Part shown: in pieces, positions 48,553 to 56,744 of the stretch
Layout of the letters: each line of letters starts with the position of its first letter
Numbering within the stretch: the stretch's first letter is position 1
Source of the DNA: Stappia sp. TSB10P1A
Lineage (GTDB): Bacteria > Pseudomonadota > Alphaproteobacteria > Rhizobiales > Stappiaceae
Reading direction: 5' to 3'
Assembly (NCBI RefSeq): GCF_900185725.1
Contig: NZ_FYAU01000003.1
Coordinates: forward strand, 31,298-95,297
DNA: 64,000 bases
The notes under the pieces: model-generated
Databases searched by the model: none
What the model was told of the DNA's origin: nothing
What the model saw: the letters and a program-made list of their open reading frames with translations, nothing else
Translations under genes and position numbers: made by a program

Positions 48553-49178
48553 GCGCCACCGGAAGCGGAGCGGGCGGCGAGCGGACGGAGGGCGATCCCG
48601 CCCCGCGTCGCCGCGTGCCCTTGCTGGCCTTGCTGCCGCTGGTGGTGTTCGGCCTGCTGTCGGCGCTCTTCCTGGTGCAGTTGCTCAGCGGCAAGGATGC
48701 CTCGCAGGTTCCCTCCGCGCTGATCGACAAGCCGGCGCCGGAGTTCGACCTGCCGCCGGTGCCCGATCTCACCGATGGCGGCCAGCCGGTGCCCGGCGTT
48801 GCCCGCGCCGATCTTCTCGGCACGGTCAGCGTCGTCAATGTCTTCGCCTCCTGGTGCGTGCCCTGCCGCCAGGAACACCCGCTGCTGGAGGAGCTCGCCC
48901 GCTCCGGCAAGGCGCAGATGATCGGCATCAACTACAAGGACAAGCCGGAAAACGCCCGCCGCTTCCTCGGCACGCTCGGCAATCCTTACGCCCGCGTCGG
49001 CGCCGACGACAACGGCCGCGCCGCGATCGACTGGGGCGTCTATGGCGTGCCCGAGACCTTCATCGTCGATGCCGCCGGCACCATCCGCTACAAGTTCATC
49101 GGCCCGCTGTCGCCGCAGAGCTATCGCGAGGTGTTCCTGCCGCAGCTCGAACAGGTGCTGGCAAGCCCGGGCGGCTGA
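48549..49178 (+). CDS. ccmG: Thiol:disulphide interchange protein CcmG (DsbE)
   Basis: 209 residues: one N-terminal membrane anchor (LLALLPLVVFGLLSALFLVQL) then a periplasmic thioredoxin domain with VFASWCVPCRQEHPLL (WCVPC active site) and YGVPETFIVDAAG. It reduces apocytochrome c for haem ligation. ATG overlaps the ccmD stop. Last gene of the operon; no ccmE, ccmF or ccmH in the window. Confidence 0.92.
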   Translation: MSATGSGAGGERTEGDPAPRRRVPLLALLPLVVFGLLSALFLVQLLSGKDASQVPSALIDKPAPEFDLPPVPDLTDGGQPVPGVARADLLGTVSVVNVFASWCVPCRQEHPLLEELARSGKAQMIGINYKDKPENARRFLGTLGNPYARVGADDNGRAAIDWGVYGVPETFIVDAAGTIRYKFIGPLSPQSYREVFLPQLEQVLASPGG

Positions 49179-49318
49179 GCCGCAAGCCGCATGTCCGTTC
49201 CCGATTGCGTGATCTCAAGCCCTCGTGAGTGGCCTTCGCCGGCGCGCACCCCTATTGTTCGGCTCACAGGCTGCGGCACCCGCCGCGGGTGCTCCTCAAC
49301 CCTTGGGCCTTTCGCGAC

Positions 49319-50056
49319 ATGATCAGATCCCCGATGCGGGCGCCACGACACGTTCTTCTGTCCCTGCTCCTGCTCCTGGCGGCCGCCGGCCCGGGCGCGC
49401 AGGCTGGTGAACAGCGCGCCGTCGTCGAGCTGTTCACCAGCCAGGGCTGCTCCTCCTGCCCGCCCGCCGACAAGCTGATGGGCGAGCTCAGCCGGCGCGG
49501 CGACCTCGTCGCCCTCACCTATCCGGTGGATTACTGGGATTATCTCGGCTGGCGCGACACGCTGGCCTCGCCCGGCCACAGCGCCCGTCAGCGCGCCTAT
49601 GCGGAGGCGCGCGGCGACCGTGCCGTCTACACGCCGCAGGTCGTCATCAACGGCGCCAGACATGTGGTCGGCAGCGACCGGGAGGCGATCGACCGCGAGC
49701 TCGAGCGCCAGGCGCCGCTGCCCGTCACCGTCGACCTGACCCGGTCGGGCGATCTCGTCGAGGTGCGTGTCGACGGCGCCTTGCCGGCGGATGCGAAGAT
49801 GGCGACGGTCTATTTCGTCTTCATCTCCCGCCCGATCGAGGTGGAGATCGACCGCGGCGAGAATGTCGGCCGGCAGATCACCTATCACCAGGTGGTGCGC
49901 GACATCCGCGCCGTCGGCATGTGGGAGGGGGGACCTGCCGTCTTCCGCCTGCCCGCCAGCGAGATGCGCAAGGCCAAGGCCGGTCAATGCGCCGTGCTGG
50001 TGCAGGTCGAGGAGGCCGGCCGGCCGGGCGCGATCCTCGGCGCGGCGATCAACTGA
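49319..50056 (+). CDS. DUF1223 secreted thioredoxin-like protein
   Basis: 245 residues. Signal peptide through about residue 29 (LLSLLLLLAAAGPGAQAG), then VELFTSQGCSSCPPADKL with a CSSC motif near the start of the mature protein, PVDYWDYLGWRDTLASP, and TPQVVINGARHVVGSD, the DUF1223 signature. Probably a periplasmic thiol-redox protein; function unproven. Downstream of ccmG by 140 bp, which may mean a thematic link but not clearly one operon. ATG 49319 or the later ATG 49334 both give a signal peptide. Confidence 0.85.
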   Translation: MIRSPMRAPRHVLLSLLLLLAAAGPGAQAGEQRAVVELFTSQGCSSCPPADKLMGELSRRGDLVALTYPVDYWDYLGWRDTLASPGHSARQRAYAEARGDRAVYTPQVVINGARHVVGSDREAIDRELERQAPLPVTVDLTRSGDLVEVRVDGALPADAKMATVYFVFISRPIEVEIDRGENVGRQITYHQVVRDIRAVGMWEGGPAVFRLPASEMRKAKAGQCAVLVQVEEAGRPGAILGAAIN

Positions 50057-50115
50057 GCGGCGCGCAACCGAGGTTTGTCTTGGCGGAAAAAACGGGTTAG
50101 GGCTTTGCCCGCAAT

Positions 50116-50135
50116 CGGGGTCCCGACCCCGTTTT
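50116..50135 (+). terminator. Rho-independent terminator after the DUF1223 gene
   Basis: CGGGGTC-CC-GACCCCG followed by TTTT: a short GC-rich hairpin and a U-run 60 bases after the DUF1223 stop and 20 bases before the next start. Confidence 0.6.
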
Positions 50136-50155
50136 ACCCGCGAGGCCGCCCTGCC

Positions 50156-51043
50156 ATGACCCTTCGCCTGCGTGTCGCGCTCGCCAGCATCTTCGTCGGC
50201 ATCGCCGTCCTCGGGCTGAAATACCTGGCCTATCGCTGGACCGGGTCGGTGGCGCTCTATTCCGACGCACTCGAATCGGTGGTCAATGTCGCCTCGGCGA
50301 TCGCCGCCTTCCTCGCCGTCTGGTTCGCGGCAAAGCCCGCCGACAGCAACCATCCCTATGGTCACCACAAGGCGGAATACATGGCGGCCGTTCTGGTCGG
50401 CGTGCTGATCGTGCTCGCCGCCCTGTCGATCGGCCACGAGGCCTGGAAAAGCTATCTCGACCCGCAGCCGGTCGAGTTCACGCCGGAAGGCCTCGGCGTC
50501 AACGCGCTCGCCACCGTGCTCAACGGCCTCTGGGCCACCGTGCTGGTGCGCATCGGCCGCAGCCATCGCTCCATGGCGCTGGTCGCCGACGGCAAGCATC
50601 TTTACACCGACGTGTGGTCCTCCCTCGGCGTGCTGGCCGGCGTGGTGCTGGTGATGCTGACCGGCATTCGCGAGCTCGATTCGCTGCTCGCCGCGCTGGT
50701 GGCGCTCAACATCCTGTGGTCGGGCTGGGGCTTGATGAAGGAATCGCTCGGCGGGTTGATGGACGAGGCCGTCGCCCCGGCGCTGCAGGAGCGCATCCGC
50801 GAGGTCATTTCCACCTCCGGCGACGGCGCCCTGGAGGCACATGACCTGCGCACCCGCTCCGCCGGCCATGTCATCTTCGTCGATTTCCACCTGGTGGTGC
50901 CCGCCGACATGACCGTCGAGCGCGCCCATGACATCTGCGACCGGATCGAGGAAGCGATCTCCCGCGACGTGCCGGGCGCGCGCACGACCATCCATGTCGA
51001 GCCGGAGCACAAGGCCAAGCACACCGGCATCGTGGTGATCTGA
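50156..51043 (+). CDS. Cation diffusion facilitator transporter
   Basis: 295 residues with six membrane segments. Metal-site sequences are SVALYSDALESVVNV in helix 2 and ALVADGKHLYTDVWSSLG in helix 5 (HxxxD type), with the histidine-containing NHPYGHHKAEYMAA after helix 2. The C-terminal cytoplasmic domain ends with FHLVVPADMTVERAHDI. CDF proteins export Zn, Fe or Mn by proton antiport; selectivity here is not determinable. The start ATG 50156 fits the family. Confidence 0.9.
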   Translation: MTLRLRVALASIFVGIAVLGLKYLAYRWTGSVALYSDALESVVNVASAIAAFLAVWFAAKPADSNHPYGHHKAEYMAAVLVGVLIVLAALSIGHEAWKSYLDPQPVEFTPEGLGVNALATVLNGLWATVLVRIGRSHRSMALVADGKHLYTDVWSSLGVLAGVVLVMLTGIRELDSLLAALVALNILWSGWGLMKESLGGLMDEAVAPALQERIREVISTSGDGALEAHDLRTRSAGHVIFVDFHLVVPADMTVERAHDICDRIEEAISRDVPGARTTIHVEPEHKAKHTGIVVI

Positions 51044-51071
51044 CGAGTCCTGCGCCGGATCGGCTCCCGAA

Positions 51072-52271
51072 TCAGCCGGCGCGCGCGGCGATCGCCCGGT
51101 CGAGGGCGGAGAACAGCGCCGCCGGCAGCACCGGCTTTTCCAGCAGCAGGTCGAAGCCGGAAAACCGCTCCCGGTCCCGGTCCGTCAGGCTGGCGGCGGT
51201 GATGCCGAGCACCGGCAGCCCGGCAAAGCGTGCCTGCGCCCGGATCGCCGCCAGCGTCTCGACCCCGTCCATCACCGGCATGTTGATGTCGAGCAGCACC
51301 GCGTCGACCGGCTCGCGGGCGAGCAGGTCCAGCGCCTCCTGTCCGCCGGACGCCAGCAGCGTGTCGCAGCCGAAGGCGCCGAGCATCGCCTCCATCATTT
51401 TCCGATTGGCCTCGTTGTCGTCGACCACCAGCAGCCGCCGGCGCACCAGGCAGCGGATGTTGGGCGCCTCGCGCCGCATCGCCCCCCCACTCGCCCTTCC
51501 GTCCAGGCCATCCCTCGCGCCCTCCCTGGTATTGTCGCCCACGCTCTGCCGCGCGGCGCCGCCGTCGAAGGGCAGCAGCGGCAGGCGCAGGCGGAACCGG
51601 CTGCCGGCCGGCGAGCTCTCGGCCAGCTCCAGCCGGCCGCCCTGGGCGACCGCCAGCCGGCTGGCGCTCCACAGGCCGAGGCCGCTGCCCGTCGCCGTGT
51701 CGCGCGCCCGCGCGCCGCGCCGGCGGGCGCGGAACAGCAGATCCCGTTCCTCGTCGACGATGCCGATGCCGGTGTCGGCAAGGCTCAGCTCCAGTTCCGC
51801 CGCCCCGTCCTCGCCCGCCACGCGGGCGGTGAGCGAGATCCCGCCCACCGCCGTGTATTTCAGCGCATTGTCATAGAGCACCGAGAGGATGCGGCGCAGC
51901 GCCAGCGGATCGGCGACCCGATAGCGCGACAGCTCGGCGGCGATCTCGTGGCGCTCAGTAAGGCCGCGCATCTTGGCGTCGGCGGAAAACAGGTCGCAGA
52001 CCGAGGCGATGTCGGAGGCGGCATCCCGCGCCCCCGCGCCGCCCGGATCGGCGCCGGCAAGGCCCTGCGTCGTCATCGACAGCAGCGCGTCGATCGCCAT
52101 TTCGAGGGTTCTCAGCGCCGAGGCCTGGCGCTGGGTGGTGGGATCGGCGCCGATCAGTTCGGCGGCCGTGCGCATCGCCGACAGCGGCGTGCGCAGGTCG
52201 TGCAGCAGCACCGCCAGCCGGTCGACGCCCTCGTCCTCCCCTCCGGGTCCCGCTGCGCTCGTTCCGACCAT
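51072..52271 (-). CDS. Soluble hybrid histidine kinase
   Basis: 399 residues without membrane helix or sensor domain. The HisKA motif is LHDLRTPLSAMR with H24 as the likely phosphate acceptor (D instead of the usual E after H), then a HATPase domain with LYDNALKYTA and TGSGLGLW, and a C-terminal receiver domain (about 275-399) with D328 in LLDINMPVMDG. Probably a phosphorelay component or an orphan kinase whose input comes from a partner. Its partner is not apparent nearby. Confidence 0.82.
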   Translation of the reverse strand: MVGTSAAGPGGEDEGVDRLAVLLHDLRTPLSAMRTAAELIGADPTTQRQASALRTLEMAIDALLSMTTQGLAGADPGGAGARDAASDIASVCDLFSADAKMRGLTERHEIAAELSRYRVADPLALRRILSVLYDNALKYTAVGGISLTARVAGEDGAAELELSLADTGIGIVDEERDLLFRARRRGARARDTATGSGLGLWSASRLAVAQGGRLELAESSPAGSRFRLRLPLLPFDGGAARQSVGDNTREGARDGLDGRASGGAMRREAPNIRCLVRRRLLVVDDNEANRKMMEAMLGAFGCDTLLASGGQEALDLLAREPVDAVLLDINMPVMDGVETLAAIRAQARFAGLPVLGITAASLTDRDRERFSGFDLLLEKPVLPAALFSALDRAIAARAG

Positions 52272-52397
52272 GGCGCCGCCTTTCCTCGCCTTCGCACGCG
52301 GCCCATGGTGCCCGACCTGCCGGGCAAATCAAGCGAACATGGCGGGCATGCTTGACAGCGACTTGTCGACGCACCTTGGGCGTGCGAAACAGCCGTC

Positions 52398-53351
52398 ATG
52401 GTCGACCAGATCCTTTCCATCGTGCTGCCGGTCTTCGCGCTGATCGGCGTCGGATATGCCGCCGCCCGCTTCGGCATCCTCGAGGCCAAGGTGGGCGACG
52501 CGCTCGGCCAGTTCATCTATGTGATCGCGATCCCGGTGCTGATCTTCCGCACGCTGGCGACGAGCTCGCTCGACGGCGTCTCGCCCTGGGGCTTCTGGAT
52601 CTCCTATTTCACCGGCGTCGCCGTGACCTGGACGCTCGGCACGCTGATCGTCCGCCGCCTGTTCGGGCGCGAGGCGCGCGCCGGCGTCATCGCCGGCATC
52701 AGCGCCGCCTTCGCCAACACGGTGCTGGTCGGCATCCCGCTGATCACCGCGATCCATGGCGACGAGGGGCTGGTGCCGCTCTTCGTGCTGATCTCGGTGC
52801 ACCTGCCGGTGCTGACCGTGGTCTGTGCCGTGCTGATGGAACGCGCGGCGGTGCTCGACGGCACCCAGGCGGCGAAGCCGCTCGGCGAGCTGCTGGCCGG
52901 TATCGCCCGCAACCTTGCCACCAATCCGATCGTCATCGGCATTGTCGCCGGCGGCCTCTGGCGGATAACCGGCCTGCCGGTCTCCGGCGTCTTCGCCGAT
53001 GTGCTGTCGCGCATCGCCAGCGCCGCCATCCCCGTCGCCCTGTTCTCGCTCGGCATGAGCATGGTCGCCTATGGCATTCGCGGCAACCTCGCCCCCGGCC
53101 TGCTGCTCAGCCTGCTGAAGATCGGCGTGATGCCGGCGGTGGTCTATCTGATGGCCGCCCATGTGGTGCATCTGCCGCCGCTCTGGGTTTCGGTGGCAAC
53201 GCTCACCGCCGCCTGCCCGACCGGCATCAACGCCTTCCTCTTCGCCAACCGCTATGGCACCGGCCATGCCATGTCGGCGAATTCGATCACCCTGACGACC
53301 GGCCTCGCCGTCGTCTCCACCGTGCTGTGGATGGCCTTCCTCGGGCTTTGA
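52398..53351 (+). CDS. AEC family transporter
   Basis: 317 residues, about ten membrane helices in two halves. ILSIVLPVFALIGVGYAAARF at the N-terminus and IAAFANTVLVGIPLI-like sequence (AFANTVLVGIPLI) are typical of the auxin efflux carrier family, with KIGVMPAVVYLMA later. Substrates of bacterial members are mostly organic acids or unknown. Ends 4 bases before the convergent gluQ stop. Confidence 0.88.
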   Translation: MVDQILSIVLPVFALIGVGYAAARFGILEAKVGDALGQFIYVIAIPVLIFRTLATSSLDGVSPWGFWISYFTGVAVTWTLGTLIVRRLFGREARAGVIAGISAAFANTVLVGIPLITAIHGDEGLVPLFVLISVHLPVLTVVCAVLMERAAVLDGTQAAKPLGELLAGIARNLATNPIVIGIVAGGLWRITGLPVSGVFADVLSRIASAAIPVALFSLGMSMVAYGIRGNLAPGLLLSLLKIGVMPAVVYLMAAHVVHLPPLWVSVATLTAACPTGINAFLFANRYGTGHAMSANSITLTTGLAVVSTVLWMAFLGL

Positions 53352-53355
53352 GGCG

Positions 53356-54249
53356 TCAGGCGTCGGGATCGAGCCCGATCCGTCGCCGGATGTCGTCGGG
53401 CGTCGCGCCGCGCGCCCGCAACTCGGCGAGCGCGGTGTCGCCCTGCGACTTCGACAGCTTGCGCCCGTCCGCGTCCAGGATCAGCCGGTGGTGACGGTAG
53501 AGCGGCTCGGGCAGGCCGAGCAGCACCTGCAGCAGCCGGTGCACCGCGGTTGCCTCATAAAGGTCGCGCCCGCGCACCACATGGGTCACCCCCTGCCGCG
53601 CGTCATCGACCACCACCGACAGGTGATAGCTGGTCGGCGTGTCCTTGCGGGCCAGCACCACGTCGCCCCAGCGCGCCGGATCGGCGGCGAGCCGGCTTGG
53701 TGCCCCCCGCGCCTCGTCGTCCGGCAGTTCCTGCCAGGTGAGCGGCGCCTTGCAGCGGCCGAGCGCCGCCCGCATGTCGAGCCGCAGCGCGAAGGGCGCC
53801 CCTTGCGCCGCGCGCGCGGCGATCTCGGCCGGGCTCAGCACCGCCTCGTCGCCCGGATAGAGCGGCGCCCCGTCGGGATCGCAGGGCCAGGGCGCGCCGC
53901 GCGTCTCTTCCAGCCGCGCCACCGCGCGGGCGATCTCGCCGCGGGTGAGAAAAGTCTTGCGCAACAGCCCCATGGCCGACAGCCGGTCGAGCGCCGCCCG
54001 ATAGTCGGAAAAATGCTCAGATTGCCGGCGCACCGGCCGTTCCCAGTCGAGCCCGAGCCAGGCGAGATCCTCCAGCACCCCGGCTTCGAGCTCCGGCGTG
54101 CAGCGGGCAGCGTCGATGTCCTCGATGCGGACCAAGAGCCGGCCGCCCAGCGCCCTCGCCATCCGCGCATTGAGCAGCGCGGACAGGGCATGGCCGAGAT
54201 GCAGGCGGCCGTTGGGCGAGGGGGCGAAGCGCAGGACGGGTCGGCTCAT
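53356..54249 (-). CDS. gluQ: Glutamyl-Q tRNA(Asp) synthetase
   Basis: 297 residues of the class I GluRS catalytic domain without the anticodon-binding part. HIGH-like RFAPSPNGRLHLGHALSAL and the KLSKSQG loop are visible. GluQ-RS attaches glutamate to the queuosine base of tRNA-Asp. The protein is the expected short length. The 490-bp gap upstream contains the second mosaic repeat block. Confidence 0.9.
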   Translation of the reverse strand: MSRPVLRFAPSPNGRLHLGHALSALLNARMARALGGRLLVRIEDIDAARCTPELEAGVLEDLAWLGLDWERPVRRQSEHFSDYRAALDRLSAMGLLRKTFLTRGEIARAVARLEETRGAPWPCDPDGAPLYPGDEAVLSPAEIAARAAQGAPFALRLDMRAALGRCKAPLTWQELPDDEARGAPSRLAADPARWGDVVLARKDTPTSYHLSVVVDDARQGVTHVVRGRDLYEATAVHRLLQVLLGLPEPLYRHHRLILDADGRKLSKSQGDTALAELRARGATPDDIRRRIGLDPDA

Positions 54250-54289
54250 GGCGTGATCTTGTTGGCGATCGCAGCCGCCGCGTCAATCT

Positions 54290-54660
54290 TCCCGCGAAGG
54301 CGCGCGTCCGCCTCGCCCACACACCGCCCTCTCCCGGCGTCCTCCCGGACGAGGCCGCAAGGCCGAAGATCCGGGACCGGAGAGCCGGGGGCGATTGCGG
54401 CAACGCTCCGGAACCACCCCACGACCGCTGTGCCTCCCCGGTCACGGGTCGCGCGATGCTCGCCCGGAATGACGCCTCGGGAGGGTGGAGCAGAGACAAT
54501 ATCTGCCGAGGTTGCCAATGGCTCCCGGCTCTGCGCTGGCGCGCGGCCGGGATGACCTCCGAGAGGGAGGAATCGCCTCGCATCCTCTCCGAGGTCACCC
54601 CGGGCAAGCGCAGCGCGACCCGGGGCCTATTGGTTGCCAGAGCGGCGGCGAAGGCACACC
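54290..54660. repeat. Second mosaic repeat block between gluQ and the pentapeptide gene
   Basis: Shares modules with the block at 21.1-22.5 kb: the GAGGCCGCAAGGCCGAAGAT hairpin, in the opposite orientation at about 54340-54385, and TCCCGGCTCTGCGCTGGCGC at about 54521-54545 with CGCATCCTCTCCGAGGTCAC after it. Gene-free; frames that cross it are shadows. Confidence 0.85.
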
Positions 54661-54674
54661 GGCGCACACCCCAC

Positions 54675-54758
54675 GCCTTAGCGGTCCTCGTCGTCCCAAA
54701 GGACCGCCTCAGCGGTCCTTGTCATCCCAAAGGACCGCCTTAGCGGTCCTTGTCATCC
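54675..54758. repeat. 31-bp tandem repeat covering the end of the pentapeptide gene
   Basis: Units begin at 54675, 54706 and 54737 (2.7 copies, one to three differences). Each has the palindrome AGGACCGC-CTNA-GCGGTCCT across the junction, giving tandem hairpins. The third unit contains the TAA stop and last codons of the pentapeptide gene (minus strand), so the array seems to have grown from the 3' end of the gene. Confidence 0.9.
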
Positions 54759-55573
54759 ATATCGCTGCAGGTCTTGAGCGCGATGCCGGCGGGCAGCTTC
54801 GTGGTCGCATCGCCGCAGGCCCCGACCATGCGCGCCCCGTCGAGGCCGCGCGCGCCCGTCAGGTCGGCGCCGACCAGCCGGGTCCGGCGCATCAGGGCAC
54901 CATCGAGATTGGCGCCGGAGAGATTGGCGCCGGTGAGATCGGCGCTGGAAAAATGCGCGCCGGTGAGGTCGGCGCCCTGGAAATTGGCGCCCACCGCGCT
55001 GACCCGGTCGAAATCGCCATAGGACACCCGGACCCCGGCAAGGTTGGCTCCGGTCAGGTTGGCGCGCTCCAGATTGGCGCTGTCCATCTTCGCCTTGCTG
55101 AAATCGGCGCCCTCGGCCGAGATGCGGATGAGCAGCGCCTGACGCAGGTCCACCCCGACCAGGCTCGCGCCCTCCAGGTTGACCTCGATCAGGTCGGCAT
55201 TGCGCAGATCCGCGCCGTCGAGCCTTGCACCCGTCAGCACCGCCTTTTCCAGGTCGACGCCGCGCATCGATCCGCCCGTCAGGTCGGCACCGGCCAGGTT
55301 GGCCCGCTCCATCTCCGTCCGGCGCAGGTCCGCCCCCTTGAGATTGGCGCCGGTCAGCACGGATTCCTTGAGGTCCGCCTCGCGCAGGTTGGCCCGCTCC
55401 AGCATCGCGTTGTCGATGGCAAGGCCGCGCAGTTCCGACAGGCGCAGGTCGCAGCCGGCGCATTCGCCGCTGCGCTTCAGCCGCTCCACATCGGTCTCCG
55501 CCAGCGCCTGGCCGGCGGCCATCAGCGCGGCGAAGGCGAGCGCGCATTGCAGTCCGCCACTTGATCTTGTCAT
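54740..55573 (-). CDS. Secreted pentapeptide-repeat protein
   Basis: 277 residues. A signal peptide (MTRSSGGLQCALAFAALMAA, cleaved near ALAE) is followed by a Cys pair (GECAGCDLRLSEL), then some 30 pentapeptide repeats A(D/N)Lxx with interruptions (residues about 50-245), and a C-terminal tail with one Cys pair. Pentapeptide repeats fold as a right-handed quadrilateral beta-helix. Such proteins are usually cytoplasmic, so export is notable. Function unknown. The ATG at 55573 gives the signal peptide a normal start with GGGAGAGG upstream; a longer frame to 55639 is not needed. Confidence 0.83.
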   Translation of the reverse strand: MTRSSGGLQCALAFAALMAAGQALAETDVERLKRSGECAGCDLRLSELRGLAIDNAMLERANLREADLKESVLTGANLKGADLRRTEMERANLAGADLTGGSMRGVDLEKAVLTGARLDGADLRNADLIEVNLEGASLVGVDLRQALLIRISAEGADFSKAKMDSANLERANLTGANLAGVRVSYGDFDRVSAVGANFQGADLTGAHFSSADLTGANLSGANLDGALMRRTRLVGADLTGARGLDGARMVGACGDATTKLPAGIALKTCSDMDDKDR

Positions 55574-55695
55574 CTCGAACCTCTCCCGTCGGCCCGGCGC
55601 CTCTCCCGTTCCTGACAGGTAAGGCCATTCGGCCGGCAATTTAAGGGCATCTTCCGATATTTCGCTGTTAATATCCTGGGGATGGATGGGCCGGA

Positions 55696-56244
55696 ATGTC
55701 GCAGCCGAACCTTGAGGAAGACATGAGGCAACTTGCCGGCAAGACTTCGCCGACGAGCGCCCGGCGGCCTGGGGCAGAGGCCCTGCGCGCCGCTGTGCCG
55801 GCCGTCTTTCGAGTGCGCGCTCTGCTGCTCTTCCTCATGCTCTTCCTGGCCACCTCCCTGGCCTTGACGCCGCCGGTCGCGGCGGCCGACATCACCGCCC
55901 GCATCGATCTGTCCGACCAGCGCATGCGCGTCTACAGGAACGGCGTCGAGATCCACGACTGGCCGGTGTCCACCGCCCGGCGCGGCTACCGCACGCCGGT
56001 CGGCGGTTTCCGTCCCGGCCGCATGTATCGCCGCTATTTCTCCAGCAGGTATCACGGCTCGCCGATGCCGCATGCGATCTTCTTTCACGGCGGCTATGCC
56101 ATCCACGGCACCACCGAGATCCGCAATCTCGGCCGCCCCGCCTCCCACGGCTGCGTCCGCCTGCATCCCGACAATGCCCGCCGCCTGTTCGAACTGATCC
56201 TGGAGACCGGCAAACAGAATGCGCGAATCGTCATCACGCGGTAA
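55696..56244 (+). CDS. L,D-transpeptidase
   Basis: 182 residues. A hydrophobic segment at about 42-62 (ALLLFLMLFLATSLALTPPV) anchors or secretes it. The YkuD-type domain has FFHGGYAIHGTTEI and the catalytic SHGCVRLHPDNARRL (Cys in HGC). It links or anchors peptidoglycan through meso-Dap. A long N-terminal polar region precedes the anchor. Divergent from the pentapeptide gene (122 bp). Confidence 0.9.
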   Translation: MSQPNLEEDMRQLAGKTSPTSARRPGAEALRAAVPAVFRVRALLLFLMLFLATSLALTPPVAAADITARIDLSDQRMRVYRNGVEIHDWPVSTARRGYRTPVGGFRPGRMYRRYFSSRYHGSPMPHAIFFHGGYAIHGTTEIRNLGRPASHGCVRLHPDNARRLFELILETGKQNARIVITR

Positions 56245-56744
56245 CCTTTACCGGCGATGGCCGGCCGGGCCGGTTGCGCAAGCGACTGGACTTGGGGAAT
56301 AATCATCGGACGTTGCAGCCGTCACGGCGCCTTGCGCAGATCTCGGCAGTCGCAATCCGGAGCATGAAGCTCATGTGTCCGGATGAGATGCTGGCGGGAC
56401 GGATGCTGGCGGGACGGATGCTGGCGGGACGAAGGAAGACAGCGGGGTCGCATTTGCCGCCTTCCCTCGTCCGCCAATCGCTGACGACGCACAACCTGAC
56501 TATCAGCGTGCCAATGATGGAGCAAAACCCTTGCCAAATCGTTGGCACGCTGGTTTTCGCAGATCTGGTGCGCGCACCCTTCCCGAGCCCAAGATATCGC
56601 CCCCGTTAACGGGTCGCTAACCGGTCCTGCGACGCATTCCGCGAGGCGAAGCGCGAAGCCGGTTAAGACCGGTTAACGAAGCGCGGAAAATGCCGGCCGG
56701 GTCGCGGCTCGTCCCCCGTCCGGCGAATCACTCCGCACAGTGCC
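56245..56744. other. Intergenic region between convergent genes with repeats
   Basis: A 500-bp gene-free stretch of about 58% G+C. It holds a 15-bp triplication (56387-56431) and the inverted repeat CAGCGTGCCAA (56504-56514) / TTGGCACGCTG (56542-56552) with TTTT at 56554-56557, a possible terminator. A palindrome CCCGTTAACGGG lies at 56602-56613. A 111-codon frame (56274-56609) shows repeats of Leu-Ala-Gly-Arg and no domain, so I do not call it a gene. Confidence 0.6.
56387..56431. repeat. 15-bp perfect triplication
   Basis: GATGCTGGCGGGACG three times without a mismatch (56387-56401, 56402-56416, 56417-56431), in the gap between L,D-transpeptidase and patatin genes. Confidence 0.93.

Noticed and set aside
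56274..56609. 111-codon frame in the gap before patatin
   Set aside because: Composed partly of a 15-bp triplication (LAGRM repeated), no domain, no convincing ribosome site.
56606..56620. TTAA-N7-CTAA resembling a CtrA site
   Set aside because: It lies between convergent gene ends, where no promoter is expected, and has one mismatch.
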